Source: Kineobactrum salinum (lineage in GTDB: Bacteria; Pseudomonadota; Gammaproteobacteria; Pseudomonadales; Halieaceae). Taken from it: a DNA stretch of 64,000 nt. Both the position numbers and the translations under genes were made by a program. Shown one piece after another: positions 59,872 through 64,000 of this stretch. Under the pieces are notes generated by a model. That model was not told the origin of the DNA and ran no database searches. It saw only the letters and a list, made by a program, of their open reading frames with translations. The stretch lies in the NCBI RefSeq assembly GCF_010669285.1, contig NZ_CP048711.1, forward strand, positions 1,116,001 through 1,180,000, read 5' to 3'. Within the stretch, counting starts at the first letter, position 1; every line of letters begins with the position of its first letter.

Positions 59872-61647
59872 ATGAACAACACCATATCCAACGAAAACCG
59901 GCTGGCACTCATCATCCTCGCCGTTGGCCAGTCACTGGTGCTGCTCCTGCTGCACAAGGCGATCAATCACACCGTCTGGCCGGCCACTGCGCCCGTGTGG
60001 CTGCATGCCCTGTATACCGCCGCCATCGGTCTGCCGTTGTTTCTCTATCTCGGCGCCACCCACTGGCGCGAAAGAGCCAACGGCATCGCCGCTGTAATTC
60101 TGGGGGGTGTCCTGTTCTGGCTGGGCTGGCACAACGGCTGGCTAAGTACGCCACTGCTGGAAGATGCCGGTTACCAGTACAAGGGGGGCATCTTTTCTCT
60201 TGGTTGCGGGCTGTTCGTCGCCCTGTTCATTCTCGCGTTTTTCTTCCGCACCTGGCGCGAGCACGGCCGGCTGGACTATACCGGCCTGTTGGAAAACTCC
60301 TGGCGTAATGCCCTGACGCTCTCCTTTCTGGGCCTGTTCATCCTCGTGTTCTGGTTGCTGTTGTTCCTGTGGTCAAAGCTGTTTGACGTCATCGGCATCG
60401 ATTTCTTTGCCGAGTTGTTCAGCGAACCGGAGTTTATATATCCGGTCACCGGTCTGGTCGGTGGCTGGGGTCTGGGCTTGATTCGCAGCCGCGAGAGCAT
60501 GATCGCCACCGTGCGCAAGCTGTGTGAAGTCCTTATCCGGGCGCTGCTGCCACTGGTAGCACTGATCCTTATGCTGTTTCTGGCCGCCCTGCCCTTTACC
60601 GGTCTCAAGCCACTGTGGAATACCGGCTTTGCCGCTTCCCTGATGCTCTGGCTGGCGGCCATCCTGCTGTATTTTTTCAACGCGGTGAGCGCGGAACACG
60701 AGCAGCCTTTCGACAATGCTCCCTGGTTGAGGCGCTTGCTACTGGCCGCCCTGCTGTTGCTCCCCGCTACCGCCATCCTGGCGGGTTGGTCCCTGGGCCT
60801 GCGCATCGACCAGTACGGGCTCACTGTAGCCCGGCTGTGGGGCGCTTTTGTCACCCTGTTTATCGGCCTGTTCAGCCTCGGCTACGCGGCCCTGGCAGTG
60901 CTTGACCAGCGCCTGCACCCTGCCCGTTTTCGGCGGTGGAATACCCTGCTTGGCGCCGCCCTGGCCTCGGCGCTTGTCCTGGTGCACACCCCCGTGCTCG
61001 ATTTCCACAAATGGTCGGCGCAGAGTCAAGTAGCACGTCTGGAAAACGGCAGCACCAAACCGGAGGAATTCGATGCGGTCTATTTACGCTTCAACCTGGG
61101 CACCTACGGTACCGACGCGCTGAAAGCCCTGCAGGCATCCGCATGGGCCGAGGACGACATCACGCTTAAGAACCGCATCGATACCGCCCTCACCGCAACA
61201 TCCCGCTGGCAACGGCAGACTCCGGCGCAACAAGACGACACCGATTGGCGCCGGGCGCAGTTTCGGCTGTTACCCGGCACAGAACTCTCTGATGAGTTCC
61301 TGGAGGCACTGGCTCCGGCAGAGCACGGTATCCACCTCTGCATGGCAGGCGACGCCCATTGCATATTGGGGGACTTCGAGTACCGGGGCCAGCGCTATCG
61401 TGTGAGTACGTCCACTCGATCATATCATCGCCTGTCTCCGGCCTGGCAATGGCTCGATAACGAATGGCATTTGATCGGCACTGTCCGCCGCTTCGGTTGC
61501 AAGGGTCAAGCGGGGGTGGATCTGGAGCAAGCCTTCACGCCCATCGACAGCAGCGCGTTCTTCCTGTTTAGCAATGGCGCCTGCCTGTACCAGCTACAGC
61601 CTTCGGGCTCCCATGTGCGGAAGTCGCTGATAGATCGGGAAAACTAG
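59872..61647 (+). CDS. DUF4153-family multi-spanning membrane protein
   Basis: A 591-residue inner-membrane protein from the ATG at 59872. About ten to twelve hydrophobic segments occupy residues 15-385. A C-terminal soluble domain of about 200 residues has several acidic stretches (PEEFDAVYLRFNLGTYGTDAL). The pattern and the NSWRNALTLSFLGLFI region match DUF4153, whose function is not known. The gene follows the truncated pyrophosphatase by about 150 bp. A run of nine C residues lies just after its stop. Confidence 0.83.
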   Translation: MNNTISNENRLALIILAVGQSLVLLLLHKAINHTVWPATAPVWLHALYTAAIGLPLFLYLGATHWRERANGIAAVILGGVLFWLGWHNGWLSTPLLEDAGYQYKGGIFSLGCGLFVALFILAFFFRTWREHGRLDYTGLLENSWRNALTLSFLGLFILVFWLLLFLWSKLFDVIGIDFFAELFSEPEFIYPVTGLVGGWGLGLIRSRESMIATVRKLCEVLIRALLPLVALILMLFLAALPFTGLKPLWNTGFAASLMLWLAAILLYFFNAVSAEHEQPFDNAPWLRRLLLAALLLLPATAILAGWSLGLRIDQYGLTVARLWGAFVTLFIGLFSLGYAALAVLDQRLHPARFRRWNTLLGAALASALVLVHTPVLDFHKWSAQSQVARLENGSTKPEEFDAVYLRFNLGTYGTDALKALQASAWAEDDITLKNRIDTALTATSRWQRQTPAQQDDTDWRRAQFRLLPGTELSDEFLEALAPAEHGIHLCMAGDAHCILGDFEYRGQRYRVSTSTRSYHRLSPAWQWLDNEWHLIGTVRRFGCKGQAGVDLEQAFTPIDSSAFFLFSNGACLYQLQPSGSHVRKSLIDREN

Positions 61648-61652
61648 ACTTA

Positions 61653-61746
61653 CCCCCCCCCGGGCACACCAGAACCAGCCGGTGGCTCGCATAATCAACC
61701 AGTCGGCCTCGGCGCACTCGGCGCACTCGGCGCACTCGGCGCACTC
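61653..61746. repeat. C9 tract and 9-bp tandem repeat
   Basis: A run of nine C residues (61653-61661) is followed by four exact copies of GGCGCACTC (61711-61746). On the minus strand a frame through this repeat encodes repeated Glu-Cys-Ala units within a 94-codon open frame (61594-61878), but I see no ribosome binding site or homology, so coding is doubtful. Both simple repeats are prone to slippage. Confidence 0.7.
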
Positions 61747-61896
61747 GGCGTCGGGATCATCCGCCGGAAACTGCCTCTCCCGAATGGTCTCCAGGTCCAG
61801 CCCCATTCCCCATGCCACCGGGCGGGGAGCACCCGGTTGTGACGGCAGCTGCCGGAGCCCTATACTGACGCCACGCAACGGGCAAGAGGATCAATC

Positions 61897-62913
61897 ATGC
61901 AGGCATTCTTCCATCCGGCACAGGACCGGCATCTTCCCAAAACCTATTTTACCCGGGGACAGATGCGCCAGCCTCAGGAAGTGCCCGACCGCACCAACCA
62001 GATGCTGGAGGGTCTGCGGGAACTGGGAGTCAACATTGCCGAGGCCGCGGATCACGGCGCCGGGCCCATCTCCCGGGTTCACGACCTGGGCTATTTGCGC
62101 TTTCTGCAGTCCGCCCACCGCCGCTGGATGGAGATCCCGGAGGATTGGGGCGAGGAGGTAATGTCGAATATCTTCGTGCGCTCACCCAATGCCATGCGCG
62201 GCATTCTCGCCGAGGCGGGCCGCTACCTGGCCGACGGCAGCTGCCCGATCGGCGCCCACACCTGGGAGGCCGCCTACTGGTCGGCCCAGACAGCCCTGGC
62301 GGCCGCCACCGCACTGCTGGAGGGTGAACACTGCGCCTACGCGGTCTGTCGCCCGCCCGGCCACCATGCCCGGCGGGATGCGGCGGGCGGCTTTTGCTAT
62401 CTGAACAATGCCGCCATTGCGGCCCAGCAACTCACTGCCCGCTACCCCCGCATTGCCATCCTCGATACCGACATGCACCACGGCCAGGGTATTCAGGACA
62501 TCTTCTACCAGCGCAGCGATGTACTCTACGTCTCCATCCACGGCGACCCGACCAACTTCTATCCGGTGGTGAGTGGCTTCGAGGATGAGCGCGGCGAGGG
62601 CGAGGGCTACGGCTACAATATCAACCTGCCCATGCCCCACGGCTCTTCGGAGGATGACTTCTTCCTCCGCCTGGAGGAGGCGCTGGCCGCCATCCGCCTG
62701 TTCCAGCCCGACGCGCTGGTACTGGCGCTGGGTTTCGACATCTACAAGGACGACCCCCAGGCCAAGGTCGCCGTGACCTCCGCCGGTTTCTCCCGCCTGG
62801 GTCGCCAGCTGCGCCAGCTGGAACTGCCCAGCCTGATAGTGCAGGAAGGCGGCTACGACCTGGCGACCCTCAGTGTCAATGTGCAGGAATTTGTGCGTGG
62901 CATGAGGTCCTGA
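61897..62913 (+). CDS. Histone-deacetylase-family protein, acetylpolyamine amidohydrolase-like
   Basis: A 338-residue zinc hydrolase. The start region MQAFFHPAQDRHLPKTYFTRGQ, with its HxPxxYF-type opening, is typical of acetylpolyamine amidohydrolases. The catalytic motifs are intact: CRPPGHHARRDAAGGFCYLNN, LDTDMHHGQGIQDIFY, LALGFDIYKDDPQAK and QEGGYDLATL. The RPPGHHARRDxAGG loop favours polyamine or small-molecule substrates over protein. A MOSC gene starts 35 bp downstream. A broken spermidine-synthase-like locus lies at 35-37 kb, but no direct link can be shown. Confidence 0.88.
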   Translation: MQAFFHPAQDRHLPKTYFTRGQMRQPQEVPDRTNQMLEGLRELGVNIAEAADHGAGPISRVHDLGYLRFLQSAHRRWMEIPEDWGEEVMSNIFVRSPNAMRGILAEAGRYLADGSCPIGAHTWEAAYWSAQTALAAATALLEGEHCAYAVCRPPGHHARRDAAGGFCYLNNAAIAAQQLTARYPRIAILDTDMHHGQGIQDIFYQRSDVLYVSIHGDPTNFYPVVSGFEDERGEGEGYGYNINLPMPHGSSEDDFFLRLEEALAAIRLFQPDALVLALGFDIYKDDPQAKVAVTSAGFSRLGRQLRQLELPSLIVQEGGYDLATLSVNVQEFVRGMRS

Positions 62914-62948
62914 CGCCGCAACCCCCATTAACTGGATCTGCCTAAACC

Positions 62949-63749
62949 ATGCTTGCCCCCACGGTCAGTGAACTCTCTCTCTATCCCGTCAAATCCTGTT
63001 CCGGCCACCAGGTCGAGACATTCGCGCTGGACCGCTTCGGCCCCGCCGGTGATCGCCGCTGGATGATCACTGACCCCGACGGCAGGTTCCTGACCCAGCG
63101 CGAGTACCCCCGCCTGGCGCTGGTGCGGGTGGCGGTGCAGGCAGGGGGTGGATTGCATCTCACAAACGGCAGTTCAACCTGCGAGGTTGCGCTGCCAGCA
63201 ACGGGAGCTGTATCGCGCCGGGTCGATGTATGGGGCGATCAGGTGCAGGCCCTGGATGCAGGAGACGCAGCGGCGGCCTGGCTGTCCAGGCACCTGGACA
63301 CGCCCTGCCGCCTGGTCTACATGCCGCAGGACAGCAAGCGGCCGGTGGACCCGGCGTTTGCCGACGCCGGCCAGACCGTGAGCTTTGCCGACGCCTTTCC
63401 ACTGCTGCTGATTTCCCGGGCCTCGCTGGATGACCTCAACAGCCGGCTGCCACAGCCGGTACCAATGAACCGGTTCCGGCCCAACCTTGTGGTCGGCGGC
63501 TGCGAGCCCTTTGCCGAGGACAGCTGGCGCCGGATCCGCGTGGGCAGCGTGGAGTTTGACGTGGTCAAGGCCTGCCAGCGCTGCAGCATTCCCTCTATCG
63601 ACCAGGCCACCGCGGAGCGCGATGGCAGCATCAACCGGGTGCTGGCCAGCTACCGCCGCTTCGATCGCAAGATACTGTTTGGCCAGAATCTGCTGTACAG
63701 CGGCGGGGGCCGGATCGCGGTGGGCGACCCGGTGACCATCCTGCAATAG
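62949..63749 (+). CDS. MOSC-domain protein (YcbX/mARC-like)
   Basis: A 266-residue protein with a MOSC_N beta-barrel (about 4-120; LSLYPVKSCSGHQVETFALDRFGPAGDRRWMITD) and a MOSC domain (about 130-262) containing RFRPNLVVGG and VKACQRCSIPSID. The Cys in the KACQRC segment is the probable molybdenum ligand. Such proteins bind molybdenum cofactor and reduce N-hydroxylated compounds in partnership with electron carriers. Unlike E. coli YcbX, no C-terminal 2Fe-2S ferredoxin domain is present. It probably shares a transcript with the upstream deacetylase. Confidence 0.88.
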   Translation: MLAPTVSELSLYPVKSCSGHQVETFALDRFGPAGDRRWMITDPDGRFLTQREYPRLALVRVAVQAGGGLHLTNGSSTCEVALPATGAVSRRVDVWGDQVQALDAGDAAAAWLSRHLDTPCRLVYMPQDSKRPVDPAFADAGQTVSFADAFPLLLISRASLDDLNSRLPQPVPMNRFRPNLVVGGCEPFAEDSWRRIRVGSVEFDVVKACQRCSIPSIDQATAERDGSINRVLASYRRFDRKILFGQNLLYSGGGRIAVGDPVTILQ

Positions 63750-63837
63750 GCCCGCCCCGAGGCGGCACAACCGGACCACCTCGACTCCCGCCGACAAGGG
63801 CACGATGACCGCAGCGGGCCGAATGTGCCACAGCCAA

Positions 63838-64000
63838 TCACTGCAGTGGCTCAACCTCCGGCCCCAGCCGGGCCAGGGCACTGTCGATCGCGGCCAGTAC
63901 CGGGCCGTTGTCCTGCTGTGCTTCGGCGAGCAGCAACACCAGCCGTGCGAGCAACAGCTCGCTGTGCTCCGGCCCGGCCTGGTCAAGCGCCTCGGCCAGG
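63838..64000 (-). CDS. C-terminal part of an unidentified small protein
   Basis: The last 53 or so codons of a minus-strand gene that continues past the window edge. The sequence is a predicted alpha-helical stretch, LLLARLVLLLAEAQQDNGPV, followed by LAAIDSALARL and a short acidic tail. The length and pattern recall DUF2783-like small proteins, but too little is visible to decide. Codon composition matches neighbours, so I believe it is coding. Confidence 0.55.
   Translation of the reverse strand, partial: LAEALDQAGPEHSELLLARLVLLLAEAQQDNGPVLAAIDSALARLGPEVEPLQ

Noticed and set aside
61711-61746. Direct repeats as a CRISPR array
   Set aside because: The 9-bp units are contiguous with no spacers, and no cas genes are present.

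Overview
This window looks like chromosomal DNA of a high-GC marine-type gammaproteobacterium. The evidence is the gene order phoH-ybeY-corC-lnt followed by leuS-lptE-holA, gammaproteobacterial RNase T and class II dihydroorotase, and an E. coli-like SOS operator (CTGT-N8-ACAG). TonB receptors and c-di-GMP enzymes are abundant. A member of the Halieaceae/Cellvibrionales or a relative is my guess; that rank is inference. I see no rRNA, tRNA or CRISPR array.

Layout. 0-7.6 kb: RNA/envelope housekeeping genes in two runs. 7.7-19.7 kb: two unknown minus-strand genes, an MtfA-like peptidase, a large CoA-transferase-family enzyme, a CPA2 cation/proton antiporter, an Oar-like TonB receptor, a secreted EEP hydrolase and an HDAC-like deacetylase. 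19.8-24.4 kb: SOS genes imuA and imuB, each behind its own LexA box, around a DUF885 lipoprotein. 24.6-39.2 kb: mixed accessory genes, including an encapsulin-type ferritin without encapsulin, a PA0069-type radical SAM protein, a hybrid histidine kinase, a broken polyamine-synthase-like pair next to a MITE, MarR/GNAT genes and a diguanylate cyclase. 39.3-43.9 kb: an ISL3-family insertion sequence followed by dnaE2. 45.4-52.6 kb: a minus-strand signalling run of TonB receptor, YfiR-like protein, histidine kinase, receiver and REC-PAS-GAF-GGDEF-EAL protein. 52.9-64 kb: argG, pyrC, rnt, a GGDEF-EAL gene cut off against a 5'-truncated pyrophosphatase gene, a DUF4153 protein, a second HDAC-like enzyme and a MOSC protein.

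Main observations. (1) The 8-bp target duplication of the IS (ATATACAT) is exactly the N8 spacer of a LexA box, so the IS has split the dnaE2 operator. The rejoined flanks give the same 19-bp sequence that lies upstream of imuA. (2) Three intergenic elements have 27-31 bp stem arms that differ between copies but stay self-complementary, around a shared core with an ATGCGACATCCATGTCGCAT palindrome. (3) Seven genes, including essential leuS, are broken by ten one-base deficits, all explained by a G or C run one base too short. This looks much more like consensus error than mass gene decay, although the MITE-linked polyamine-synthase-like locus could be a true pseudogene. (4) The GGDEF-EAL/pyrophosphatase junction is either a real deletion or a misassembly.
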